This document shows positions 12,939 to 23,301 of a DNA stretch of 64,000 nucleotides, in pieces. The first letter of the stretch is position 1; each line of letters begins with the position of its first letter. Location: assembly GCA_905116865.2 (NCBI GenBank), contig CAJHNH020006568.1, forward strand, positions 465,156 through 529,155. Direction: 5' to 3'. Source of the stretch: Candidula unifasciata (Eukaryota; Mollusca; Gastropoda; Stylommatophora; Geomitridae). A program made the position numbers and the translations under genes. The notes under the pieces are model-generated. The model saw only the letters and a program-made list of their open reading frames with translations, ran no database searches and was not told where the DNA came from.

Positions 12939-13653
12939 CTTTCAGTCCCCCTCACCCCCTTCCCCGGTCACTAATTGCCCGGCGTCCCATATCAAATGTT
13001 GCTAGTGGTGTCTTCTTGTATCAATCTAAACAATTGTATATCTCGCGGAAATTGACACTGTTGAGGAAGCCTTGGAATCACTGAAATAATTTGATAGTTC
13101 AACACATTAGGCATTCATAGAACCGAAGGGAAGAAATCAAGCCTCCTGGACACACTCGCTAGCTGACAAAACATGACACATTAGATTTGAACCTGCCACC
13201 GCCAAGTTTACTGCACCTCGCTGACTCACGACCATCTTCACACTGCAGTAAAATGTGTCTCCATTATTCAGATGTGTCTTCTACCTACATCCACAAATGT
13301 GGCACCATGGGCATAATTTGTGTCTAGCTACTGAAAAAGCCCCATGCATCAAAAAGTATCATTTTAGCCATTAGGCATTAGATATATTATTATAATTGAA
13401 ATGCATACATTTACGAGTCAAGGTTATAAATGATTCTACATTGTGTGGTTACCCTTCTGTTGGGCTGTCTGGAGCCAGACCATTCCTTGACTGTTGTCTC
13501 CTCCCACAAGTTTACGATATAAACAGCAGTCTTCTTTTTCAACATCACTTTTTTTTTTTTTTTGTTACTCGTCTTCTTACTCCATCTCTGGGTTCGTGTC
13601 CTCATCCTCATACTTTTATTGTAACCTCATTTTTACCATCGGGTCAACCTTTT
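12939..13653. other. unique sequence with a poly-T run
   Basis: A T run at about 13548-13563. No gene or element recognised. Confidence 0.5.
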
Positions 13654-13838
13654 GATCATCACCACAATCACCATTATCATTGTTATCATCACCACAACCA
13701 CCATTATTATTGTTATCATCACCACAACCACCATTATCATTGTTATCATCACCACAGTCACCATTATCATTGTTATCATCACCACAGTCACCACCTCCGA
13801 CACAATCACATTATCATTATCATCGTCATCATCAATAC
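13654..13838. repeat. 30-bp CAT/CAC-rich minisatellite
   Basis: About five units of atcatcaccacaaccaccat plus tatcattgtt, decaying into plain (ATC)n at the right. The unit is a multiple of three, so it gives His- or Ile/Thr-rich frames with no biological meaning that I can see. Confidence 0.9.
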
Positions 13839-14084
13839 AACCACATCATCGCCACCAGAAGTCAGCTTCTGCGATCCAAGGTAAAGCATTAGACCACATG
13901 ACCCTTCCCATCCATTGGCGCTTCGGTCATATGGTGCTGAGCCCATACTTTGTATTCCGCTTTGCCTCCCAGGATATTTTCTCAAACCAGTGAGGGTTGG
14001 TGGTAACGGTCTGTTTGGGCTAAAACATTTTGTTGTTGTGTCAAACTGCCAATTATTGCCTTTATAGTAACACTTCCGCGGTGT

Positions 14085-14260
14085 AGGCAGGTGGGTCTTT
14101 GAGTCTGAGGATTTAAGGCCGCAAGGCTAGTGCTGTCGCCAAGACTGTGCAGGTTTTTTTTTTACCACCGACAGAAAAGATCCCCAGCCTTACCGAGGAT
14201 TCGAACCCGCATGAACGCCCATCGTGCTAACCGTTCAGCCGGCCGCTCCTCGATTTGTTG
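14085..14260 (-). mobile_element. tRNA-derived SINE-like element, copy 1
   Basis: On the minus strand a B-box-like gggttcgaatcc (14197-14208) lies downstream of an A-box-like cggctgaacggttagcac (14224-14241), in tRNA order and spacing. Sequence 3' of the head, read on the plus strand as gtctgaggatttaaggccgc, resembles the matching part of the copy near 22.0 kb (gcctgaagatcaagggccgc). I therefore call a SINE family and not a tRNA gene. No acceptor stem closes. Ends and target duplication were not resolved. Confidence 0.65.
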
Positions 14261-14314
14261 TGTACCTGCAGTAAAATATCGCTTTATCACCCCACAACCA
14301 ACCCCACACGTTTT

Positions 14315-14356
14315 CCCACACCGGTCTCCCACACCGGTCTCCCACACCGGTCTGCC
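14315..14356. repeat. 14-bp direct repeat, 3 units
   Basis: Three copies of cccacaccggtctc immediately beside the SINE-like element. Confidence 0.9.
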
Positions 14357-15299
14357 ACACATCCCACCACCTAGGATTTATCATTCTGATTATCACGTGT
14401 TTATTACTCAAGTGCCATAACTCATCTCTAAAGATTTACGAGATCTATTTTCAGAGTTAGCCCCCTTGTTATCCAGATTTAATGGCCGTTAAACTTTCGT
14501 TCTTGTAGAAAAGGTAGCCTGCCCACAACAGATCTGTAATCTGGTAACCAGAACAGATCTGTAGTTGTTGCAGTGTAGTGTCTGCGACTCGCTCCAGCAC
14601 CGTACGCTAGCTAGGCTTTGTATAGGCGCTTTCAGCCCGACCAGTTTAGTTTGATATCCGGATAGTTTCGTAGCTGACACGATTTCAGTTTTTGTAGGTT
14701 GATTATTTGTCTTCAAGTTCATTTCTTCTACCGAATCTATGAGCCTTACTCACCAACCCCGCCCTCCCCCACCCCAACAGCAGCGTAAAGTGTGGTACAG
14801 CAGCGTACGTGCAGGCGAGTACAGTAGGTTACAACAGGGTACGGCGGGGAGATATCATTAGGGTACAAAAGAATGCAGTAGTGTACAGTAGAGTACAGCA
14901 GAGTATAGTTTTAAAAAACACACACAGACACGCGCGCGCGCACACACACACACATATTAAAAACAAACTGAAACAGGGCAGTACACACACAGTACAGTCA
15001 TAAACAATCACTTACTTTGAATTTCTCAAATTGCGAATCTGAGTACATTGGATTTGCCCTGTTCCACTAACATACGGGATGCGGCTCTTTGGGGCGTAGG
15101 GTGTCAAAAACTCATGTAGTATCCCGGAGAGGACAGAGCAATAACTAGGGGGAAACACTCAGGTAAAGCTTATAGACAACTCAAGGAATGCCCTTTCCAG
15201 GGACTTTTCAGTTAACCACTACCACCCTGCATGAGCAAGGATTCCTGTTGTTTTTTTTAATCCGAACATCATGCAACGTTCGTCCATCGTGGAGTTAAC
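14357..15299. other. mostly unique; short GTACA-rich and CA/CG tracts
   Basis: About 14800-14910 has irregular repeats of the type gtacagcaga and gtacagtaga. A (CA)n-(CG)n-(CA)n tract follows at about 14920-14957. Nothing else recognised. Confidence 0.55.
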
Positions 15300-15985
15300 T
15301 GGATATTTGAGTAACTGCTATCCTGGTCAGAGCGCAGCTTCTATCTCCTGTGGTCTTCCTAGAGTTGCTATTGGATGTTTCAGTAGCTGCTAGGCTGGTC
15401 GGAGCACAGCTTCTATCTCCTGTGGTCTTCCTAGAGTTGGTGGATGTTTCAGTAGCTGCTATCCTAGTCGGAGCACAGCTTCTATCTCCTGTGGTCTCCC
15501 TCGAGTTGGTATTGGATGTTTCAGTAGCTGCTATCATAGTCGGAGCACAGCTTCTATCTTCTGTGGTCTTCATAGAGTTGGTATTGGATGTTTCAGTAGC
15601 TGCTATCCTAGTCGGAGCACAGCTACTATCTCCTGTGGTCTCCCTCGAGTTGGTATTGGATGTTTCAGTAGCTGCTATCCTAGTCGGAGCACAGCTACTA
15701 TCTCCTGTGGTCTGCCTCGAGTTGGTATTGGATGTTTCAGTAGCTGCTATCCTAGTCGGAGCACAGCTTCTATGGACTCCCTAGAGTTGGTATTGGATGT
15801 TTCAGTAGCTGCTATCCTAGTCGGAGCACAGCTTCTATGGTCTCCCTAGAGTTGGTATGGGATGTTTCAGTAGCTGCTATCCTAAGCGGGGCACAGCTTC
15901 TGCTTCCTGTGGTCTCCCTAAAGTTGGTCTGGGATGTTTCAGTAGCTGCTATCCTAAGCGGGGCACAGCTTCTGCCTCCTGTGGT
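15300..15985. repeat. 72-bp minisatellite, ~10 units
   Basis: Units contain ggatgtttcagtagctgcta, then tcctagtcggagcacagctt, then ctcctgtggtct. Seventy-two is a multiple of three, so both strands carry a repeated 24-residue frame (plus: VLDVSVAAILVGAQLL core; minus: TGDRSCAPTRIAATETS core). Unit lengths of 65 to 72 at the right end break the frame, which argues against coding. Confidence 0.9.
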
Positions 15986-17440
15986 CTTGCTCACAAATAA
16001 GATCTGATGAGTTTAAGAAATGGTTGTGGAAATCACATCGTCATCGCCATCACGAAAAGAGCCCAAACCAGACAGAAAGTAGAACCAGTCAGCTGTACGG
16101 TATCACACACACATACACACAGATAGTTGAATGTTGCAGCTTGAGAGCTTCATCAGCAGATTACTTAAATCTAGTGCCACATGTAGGGGAAAAGATACAC
16201 AAAATAGATGATGTATCTCTGATTAAAATGTCACTTGTGTCTGGTCAGTAGAATATCTGACACAAGTAGGGAATTGTTGCTGACTGGCGCGCGAATGTCC
16301 TGTTGGTTGTCGGCGTCTGCCATTAGATAGGGTGAGTTTATTATCAGATGTGTCCAGCCTGATGATTGTCAGTGTCGTTCGTGAATGAGCTCCTGTCTGA
16401 GATTAGTGGATCGCTTTTGACACGTCAACTACATTGTGTCTTTCTAGTTAAGCATTCGCTGATCGTTGATAAAGACTTTGGTCGGCACGTTCGCTTTTTC
16501 TCTTTTTCCTGTTTTGAACTTCTTTGTCATATTTTGCGTTGAGTTAGCTTACATCGCAAGCGTGTCCGTCTGTTTGATCTTATCTCCATTAATGCAGCCC
16601 ACTGTTCATAGCCCGCCACTTCTAGCAGGAGGCTGCCTCGATAGAACTGAGCTGTGAGGATGAACAAGTTATATGATATTTGTACCGACCAGATGCGCAT
16701 CTGAGTAGTCGCTCTTTCAGTCACTTTATATCGGTTATTCGGGATGCAAGACCAGAGGGAAACAGTCTCTGACACAACGTTTCAACAGCCCTTCACTGTT
16801 GGTTGCACTTATCGATGTCACTGATGTATTAACCATTCATGATTGCTTGAACTTATTCTCGTCACAGATTTATCAACCATTCATTATTGTTTAAACTTAC
16901 TCTCGTCGCTTCCATATTGCTTACATTTATTGACATCATTGATTGTCACAACTTCACTGTTGAATTTGTTATCACTATTTATTTACCTATACTTCAGTAT
17001 TATTGAACACATGTTTATGCTTATCACTTATTTATGACCCATTTATTATTGCTTGAAATTATGTTCATGCCTTTTTTTTATTTCCATTAATTATTGGTTG
17101 AGTAAATCCTCATCGCTGATTTATCAAGCACTTGTCTTTTTTGCATGACCTAATCTTTAATAGGACTGATTTATCACCAATATATTATTGCCTCGTTTTG
17201 TTTTTGTCATTGAGAAAGCCTTCATTAAAGCTTGAACATGCCATTATCACTGCTGATACATCTGTATGATATCTGCCCATCTGTTTCTGGCATCTGTATC
17301 TCTGAGCCAGCAATGTTGACACATTGAAATCCTACAGACCATACAAATAAATGTCCATCTAAATCCTCTCTCTATTCCCTGATGTAACGACGTGATCAAT
17401 CTCATTTTAGACAGCCAAACTTCGTAGTTATTATCCTTGT
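15986..17440. other. unique AT-rich sequence
   Basis: Contains a short (CA)n near 16105-16125 and the dispersed motif at 16466. The segment 16800-17200 is very AT-rich, with loosely repeated tttatca/attattg words. No gene recognised. Confidence 0.5.
16466..16493 (+). repeat. dispersed motif, copy 2 (plus)
   Basis: Reads gttgataaagactttggtc then ggcacgttcg, nearly the same as the word at 8876. In both copies a T/C-rich segment follows. Confidence 0.5.
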
Positions 17441-17599
17441 ATTCATCTGTTTCCACGAAAGATGTAACTGTTTCCATGAAATGTGTAACTGTTTCCACGA
17501 AATGTGAAACTGTTTCCATGAAATGTGTAACTGTTTCCACGAAATGTGAAAGTGTTTCCACGAAATGTGTAACTGTTTCCACGAAATGTGTAACTGTTA
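17441..17599. repeat. 21-bp minisatellite, ~7 units
   Basis: Units of tgtttccacgaaatgtgtaa (plus c) with cacg/catg and gtgtaac/gtgaaac variants. Twenty-one is a multiple of three, hence a CVTVSTK-type seven-residue frame. Confidence 0.95.
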
Positions 17600-18369
17600 A
17601 CTGTGTTCAGTTTAGATTTTATGTGCTGGAAACTACCATCATCCGATATCCAAACTGGCCCAGGTATATTGCCAGGTTTTATGTCGAATAAAGCTAAAAA
17701 CTACCTTTTCCATTGCACCCTCCCCCCCTCTCTCCCCCCCCCCCCCCCCCCCCCTTTTTTTTTTGGCTTCTTCCATCAAAGATAAGCAGGGGTTGGATAT
17801 CTGAGTGCGGTTAGCGTTTTCTTTGAAGGTAAAAAACTAATTATGACTTGTAAATGAGATAACAGATTTCTGGAGATAAGTAGTCCTATGATAATATTTC
17901 TGTGGGAGGATACTAGTTTTGCCCGATGTTGATAAGAAAATATTAATTACCAGATGGATAACGCTGATTCGGTGTAGTATAATGGCTGCCAAACGTGTAC
18001 CGGTTGCTGTCTCCTGGCCATATTTACACAGTTCACATAAATAGGTACATGGTCTATTTTTAATAAACGTATTTTTTGAAAATATTGCCGTTCCTATTTT
18101 CCTAATCACCGTCTGTGGAGGTAATGAATCGCATACTGCTATAGTCTGTCTTATTTTGAGTAATGCTATCGAAAATACTGCTCTACTCACAATCGATTTC
18201 CTCTGGTTAAATTGCTCACAGTTTTAGGATACGGTTTTAAGTATCAGGAGATGACCTAATAAATTGTTGAACAACAACATTGGAATACCTGCCACGGTTA
18301 AGGAACACATGCTCAAACACACTCTTTCTTCAATGGTTTACAATATTAGAGCTAGGAATAGTTACCAGT
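17600..18369. other. unique sequence with a C/T homopolymer block
   Basis: A block of C followed by T lies at about 17720-17765; its true length is doubtful in any assembly. The rest shows no recognisable feature. Confidence 0.5.
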
Positions 18370-18381
18370 GATATCAACGGT

Positions 18382-18589
18382 GTGACACCATACCATACAA
18401 AGCATACATGGAAAGAGAAGGACGACGTAGAGCACGGGGTAGACCAAGAACAATATGGAAGGATAACATCAGAGAAACTCTACAACAGCACGATGTGCCT
18501 ATGGTCGAGGCAGCCAGAAGAGCTAGAAACAGAACCTTATATCTCCCTCGACACCCACAGCGGTAAAAGAAGAAGAAGAAGAAGAAGAA
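18382..18589 (+). mobile_element. 5'-truncated LINE 3' end with (GAA)n tail and 12-bp TSD
   Basis: About 190 bases encode the C-terminal part of a non-LTR retrotransposon polyprotein. The conserved ARGRPRTIWKDNI block, a VEAARRARNRTLYLPRHPQR end and a stop are followed by a (GAA)n tail. The insertion is flanked by a perfect 12-bp direct repeat, gatatcaacggt, at 18370-18381 and 18590-18601, the mark of target-primed reverse transcription. It differs from the minus-strand copy at 19935-20325 at only a handful of positions, so both are young. The fragment lacks the reverse transcriptase core, so clade assignment is open. No autonomous activity is possible from this piece. Confidence 0.9.
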
Positions 18590-18682
18590 GATATCAACGG
18601 TTACATATCGCTAGAAGCGCACAAATATAACACAGTGTAGTGCGCAAATAATGAGTTTCAAAAAGTATACAATCATTAAACA

Positions 18683-18726
18683 TATGCTATATATATATAT
18701 ATATATATATACGTACATACATACAA

Positions 18727-18763
<37 letters not shown>

Positions 18764-18764
18764 A
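18683..18764. repeat. (TA)n-(CA)n-(TA)n compound microsatellite
   Basis: Alternating ta, then acatacatac, then ca, then ta again. Confidence 0.95.
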
Positions 18765-18894
18765 TTAAAAAATCTTAATTTTCCTATGTTGTAATCCCTA
18801 AACTCGGAAACTACTGAACCGATTGCTTTCACATTTGCACACAACGTTGCCTTCGACACCAAGCGTGATTTTTTGTCAGAAAATCGCACAAACA

Positions 18895-19638
18895 GTCAAT
18901 AATTTACTGGTGTGGTTGAACGTTAATCAATCAATCATTTCCTGGTGTGGTTGAACGTTAATCAATCAATAATTTCCTGGTCAGTTGAACGTCGATCAAT
19001 CAATCATTTCCTGGTGTGGTTGAACGTCCATCAATCAATCATTTCCTGGTGTGGTTGAACGTCCATCAATCAATCATTTCCTGGTCAGTTGAACGTCGAT
19101 CAATCAATCATTTCCTGGTGTGGTTGAACGTTAATCAATCAGTCATTTCCTGGTCAGTTGAACGTCAATCAATCAATAATTTCCTGGTGTGGTTGAACTT
19201 CAGTCAATCATTTCCTGGTGTGGTTGAACGTCCATCAATCAATCATTTCCTGGTGTGGTTGAACGTCCATCAATCAATCATTTCCTGGTCAGTTGAACGT
19301 CGATCAATCAATCATTTCCTGGTGTGGTTGAACTTCAGTCAATCATTTCCTGGTCAGTTGAACGTCGATCAATCAATCATTTCCTGGTGTGGTTGAACTT
19401 CAGTCAATCATTTCCTGGTCAGTTGAACGTCGATCAATCAATCATTTCCTGGTGTGGTTGAACTTCAGTCAATCATTTCCTGGTCAGTTGAACGTCGATC
19501 AATCAATCATTTCCTGACGTGGTTGAACTTCAGTCAATCATTTCCTGGTCAGTTGAACGTCAATCAATCAATCATTTCCTGGTGTGGTTGAACTTCAGTC
19601 AATCATTTCCTGGTGTGGTTGAACGTACATCAATCAAT
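18895..19638. repeat. 31/34/35-bp minisatellite with higher-order dimers
   Basis: Three unit types share aatcatttcctggt. One has gtggttgaacgtccatcaat (35 bp), one has cagttgaacgtcgatcaatc (34 bp), and one has gtggttgaacttcagtcaat with an internal deletion (31 bp). From about 19290 to 19605 the 31-bp and 34-bp types alternate, forming a 65-bp dimer repeated about five times. This is higher-order organisation of the kind seen in satellites. Confidence 0.9.
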
Positions 19639-19934
19639 CACATATTGTTTGTATTTGGCGTTCTCTTTGTTTGTCTTTCCCCAGTTGTGCTCTCTAATAT
19701 TGGAAGGTCTTTCTATTTATCGTCATGCTCATCATCATCATCATTGTGCTGTTGTGCCATTATCTGTCACACATGGCTTACAATGTATGCCTTAATTGTA
19801 CCCATGTGACCAGACTTTTGTTCAAAGTAAAGAAAATAAATATAATCTAATAACGTTTTAAATATGATAGGTAGCATAATATAAATATTAATTACAAACA
19901 CTGGAACTGCTTAACTGGAACCTACATTTTTTAT

Positions 19935-20325
19935 CTTCTTCTTCTTCTTCTTCTTCTTCTTCTTCTTCTTCTTCTTCTTCTTCTTCTTCTTCTTCACTTC
20001 CTCTTTTACCGCTGTGGGTGTCGAGGGAGATATAAGGTTCTGTTTCTAGCTCTTCTGGCCGCCTCGACCATAGGCACATCGTGCTGTAGTAGAGTTTCTC
20101 TGATGTTATCCTTCCATCTTGTTCTTGGTCTACCCCGTGCTCTACGTCCTTCTTCTCTTTCCATGTATGCTTTGTATGGTATGGTGTCACAAGGCATTCT
20201 CTCTAAGTGGGCAAACCATTTCACTTGCTGTCTTTGTATGTTATCCAGAATTTGTTCTGTGCCGACTTGTTCTCTTATGATCTCATTCCTGATCTTATCT
20301 CTTATCTACAGCCCTTCTCAGACAT
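19935..20325 (-). mobile_element. 5'-truncated LINE 3' end with (GAA)n tail, minus strand
   Basis: Same family as the insertion at 18382, here 391 bases. Reading the minus strand, the protein runs RDKIRNEIIREQVG, ILDNIQRQQVKWFAHLERM, ARGRPRTRWKDNI and LYLPRHPQR, then a stop and a (GAA)n tail (CTT on plus, about 19935-19995). These are the usual C-terminal blocks downstream of the reverse transcriptase in many animal LINEs. Flanks tacattttttat (19923-19934) and tacatttttat (20326-20336) are a likely target duplication differing by one T. The upstream end is truncated; an in-frame stop lies near the truncation point. Confidence 0.9.
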
Positions 20326-20375
20326 TACATTTTTATAGAATAATAATTGTTAGTATGAAACTAGCTAACCCAGAG

Positions 20376-20381
20376 AGCGAA

Positions 20382-20440
<59 letters not shown>

Positions 20441-20588
20441 GAGAGAAAGAGAGAGAAATAAAGATAGAGAATAAGAGAGAGAGAGAGAAAGATAGAAAGA
20501 AATAGAGAGAAAGAGAGAGAGAGAAAAAAAACAGAGAATGAGAGAGAGAGAGAAAGAGAGAGAAAAAGAGATAGAGAGAGAGAGAATA
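20376..20588. repeat. (GA)n-rich low-complexity tract
   Basis: Purine-only plus strand of ga, gaaa and gata words. Open frames here (Ser/Leu-rich on minus) are spurious. Confidence 0.95.
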
Positions 20589-20856
20589 TCGCTGCACTCG
20601 ACAATATCGACTTGTTTCAAGAGACAAGACTGCTACTATATTGGGCCAGCTCGCAGACAGACAACGGATGAGAAGTCGTTGATTCCCGTCTGAGAGACCG
20701 GTCGAGAGAAGCCGGTTCTTTGATTCCCTGAATTCGTTAGCTCAATGAACAGGCGGGTTACTATATTGGCCACCTCTGTAAGGAGTCAAGTGAATTTAGA
20801 CGCGCGAAAAACACCCAGAAGTGAGAGCCTACTTTGTGTGTATATGTGTGTACGTA

Positions 20857-20888
<32 letters not shown>

Positions 20889-20974
20889 CACTAGTTTGTG
20901 CAAATTATAATGAAGCATATGGCTGAGACGATTCTGAGAACCGTAATGACGTGTTGCACAGCTTCTTTGAATCG
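20589..20974. other. unique spacer with (TG)n
   Basis: (TG)n at about 20856-20888. An imperfect local duplication of words such as gagaccggtcgagag occurs near 20690-20715. Nothing else seen. Confidence 0.5.
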
Positions 20975-21700
20975 GTGTATCTCACGTTCTAGTAATTTCT
21001 TACTGTAGTAATCACACGTTGTAGTGAACCTCTTCAATACACTTTCTGATATTTAATTTATTCGCTCTAAATCACACGTTGTAGTGAACCTCTATTATAG
21101 TAATCTCCTGATCCAGTAATCACACGTTGTAGTCAACCTCTTCTGTGGCATTCTCCCGCTCTAGTAATCACACGTTGTAGTAAACCTCTTCTGTGGTAAT
21201 CTCCGCTCCAGTAATCACACGTTGTAGTGAACCTCTTCTGTGGTAATCTCCGCTCCAGTAATCACACGTTGTAGTGAACCTCTTCTGTGGTAATCTCCCG
21301 CTCTTGTATCACACGTTGTAGTCAACCTCTTCTGTGGTAATCTGCCGCTCTAGTAATCACACGTTGTAATGAACCTCTTCTGTGGTAATCTCCTGCTCTA
21401 GTAATCACGCGTTCTAATGAACCTCTTCTGTGGTACTCTCCCGCTTGGGTAATCACACGTTGTAATGAACCTCTTCTGTGGTAATCTCCTGCTCCAGTAA
21501 TCACACGTTGTAATGAACCTCTTCTGTGGTAACCTCCCGCTCTAGTAATCACACATTGTAATGAACCTCTTCTGTGGTAATCTCCTGCTCTAGTAATCAC
21601 GCGGTCTAATGAACCTCTTCTGTGGTAATCTCCCGCGCTAGTAATCACACGTTGTAGTGAGCCTCTTCTGTGGTAATCTTCCGCTCTAGGAATCACACGT
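20975..21700. repeat. 47-48-bp minisatellite, ~14 units
   Basis: Units contain taatcacacgttgtagtgaa, cctcttctgtggtaatctcc and (c)gctcyag. Where the unit is 48 bp the minus strand stays open in a 16-residue period (RRGSLQRVITRAGDYH). The left end is degenerate (longer, AT-rich units) and the middle is most regular. Confidence 0.9.
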
Positions 21701-21989
21701 TTTAGTGGTAGCACAAAACACCTTTCATTGTCACTAGTGCGCGTATTCGTCATAGTAATCACATATACAATAGTAGTAATTCTAGTAAACACCTATTCTA
21801 ATAATCAGCTCGCTGAAGTGGTGACAAGGTTGATTAATCATCCACTTTAGCAGGTTGTACTCACAGAGTTGTTCTCTATCATATGCACAGACCGGCGGAA
21901 ATGTGACTGACTTCTGACTTCTGAGTCTCGCCAATTTGCCAATGTACACTGTCATTGCTGCCAGTATGTATTGAGGAAAGGAGGGGGTG

Positions 21990-22135
21990 GATTGGGAAGG
22001 GGTCTGTGAGCCTGAAGATCAAGGGCCGCCCGGCACCAGGACGAATCCATACTCATTTTGAAGATTCGAACATATGTCTCCCGAATGAATGCCTAGATCT
22101 CCTACGGTTCGACCAGCCGCTTCTCCTGGATCATG
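21990..22135 (-). mobile_element. tRNA-derived SINE-like element, copy 2
   Basis: The minus strand shows an A-box-like gcggctggtcgaaccgtagg (22101-22120) and a B-box-like atgttcgaatctt (about 22061-22073). The body, on the plus strand, reads gcctgaagatcaagggccgc and is related to the copy at 14.1 kb. The head is degenerate, so this is an old copy. Ends were not resolved. Confidence 0.55.
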
Positions 22136-22602
22136 TGCAAAAGAAGTAGTTCCGTGTACTCAGTGAAGCCTCCCCTGATATCTTAAAGACGGTCAAAACC
22201 TCCTAATGTGTGCACTCAGGTTGATGAGCCAACATTGTTGACTCTCGTGTGTCCATTCGTCTCCGTCTGCATGTCACGCTAACTAATGAAATCGCCGGGA
22301 GGACGGTATGGCAGCCCTGGCGTCGTCTTGCCGCTGTTTGCCGGCACAGACAGTCAACAAGTGCCGTACGGTGCTCAGAGGTGGTCACCTCTGATATTAG
22401 CATGACAACTGAGCCGTGTCGGTATTAACTGTCCGCTGGCAGCGAGCGGAGATATGTCTGAAATGTGACCTTGTGTATTTTCTCTGTTATCTTGTACAGG
22501 CTTATCTTGGTCACTCACATTAGTGTCTGTGAGCGTGTGCGCACGCGATTGCATGCACGGAATGTGGCTCTGTAGAAATGTAATCATTAAATTTCTGTCT
22601 CG
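22136..22602. other. unique sequence, nothing recognised
   Basis: Moderately GC-rich with CpG present. No gene or repeat that I can name. Confidence 0.45.
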
Positions 22603-22790
22603 GGAACCTTGTCTAGCCAGGAACCTTGTCTAGCCAGAAACCTTGTCTAGCCAGGAACCTTGTCTAGCCAGGAACCTTGTCTAGCCAGGAACCTTGTCTA
22701 GCCAGGAACCTTGTCTAGCCAGGAACCTTGTCTAGCCAGAAACCTTGTCTAGCCAAGAACCTTGTCTAGCCAGGAACCTTGTCTAGCCAG
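22603..22790. repeat. 17-bp minisatellite, 11 units
   Basis: Units of ggaaccttgtctagcca, with single-base variants (agaaacc, caagaac). Confidence 0.95.
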
Positions 22791-22939
22791 ACCTTGGATT
22801 TGAACTGATTCTGTCACTGGTGAGAGCGTAGACCTGAGGGAGGCTAGTTCGTCACACATACCAGGTCGTACTTTAGTCACAACTATGATTTGGACGTCCA
22901 GACAGGGAGGAAGGAAACAATACGTATAGAAGCAGTTGA

Positions 22940-22968
22940 TTATTCCGACATAAGCCTTTATCAGCGAG
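22940..22968 (-). repeat. dispersed motif, copy 3 (minus)
   Basis: The minus strand reads ctcgctgataaaggcttatg then tcggaata, matching the plus-strand words at 8876 and 16466 in the gataaag-ctt--gtcg positions. Confidence 0.45.
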
Positions 22969-23088
22969 AAATGTAACAAGCTGAAGAAATTCGGACGTCA
23001 GTTCCCACAGTAAGGACTGACGTGCAGAACTATACCAGAATATAAAATATAGGAATAGGAAAACATTTGCGAAACAAAACTACTAGTA

Positions 23089-23089
23089 C

Positions 23090-23158
<69 letters not shown>

Positions 23159-23260
23159 AATTTCTTATTATACTAGCACCAGTTTAAAAAAAAAAGTAAG
23201 TAGTAGTAGTAGAAGCAGCAGCAGTGCTAGCAGCAATAGCAGTAACAATAACAGGTAAAA
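23089..23260. repeat. (TAA)n and (AGT/AGC)n microsatellites
   Basis: A (TAA)n run of about 23 units at 23089-23157, then an A run, then agt/agc triplets at about 23195-23255. Confidence 0.95.
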
Positions 23261-23301
23261 AAAACAAAAAACTAGCAAATATTCAGATGAATGCGAGCTG
23301 A

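Noticed and set aside
14190..14245. Functional tRNA gene on the minus strand
   Set aside because: A and B boxes are present but no acceptor or anticodon stem closes, and a related copy with the same body lies at 22.0 kb; a SINE fits better.
22603..22790. CRISPR-like array
   Set aside because: The 17-base units are contiguous with no spacers and the sequence is eukaryotic; the same holds for every other array here.
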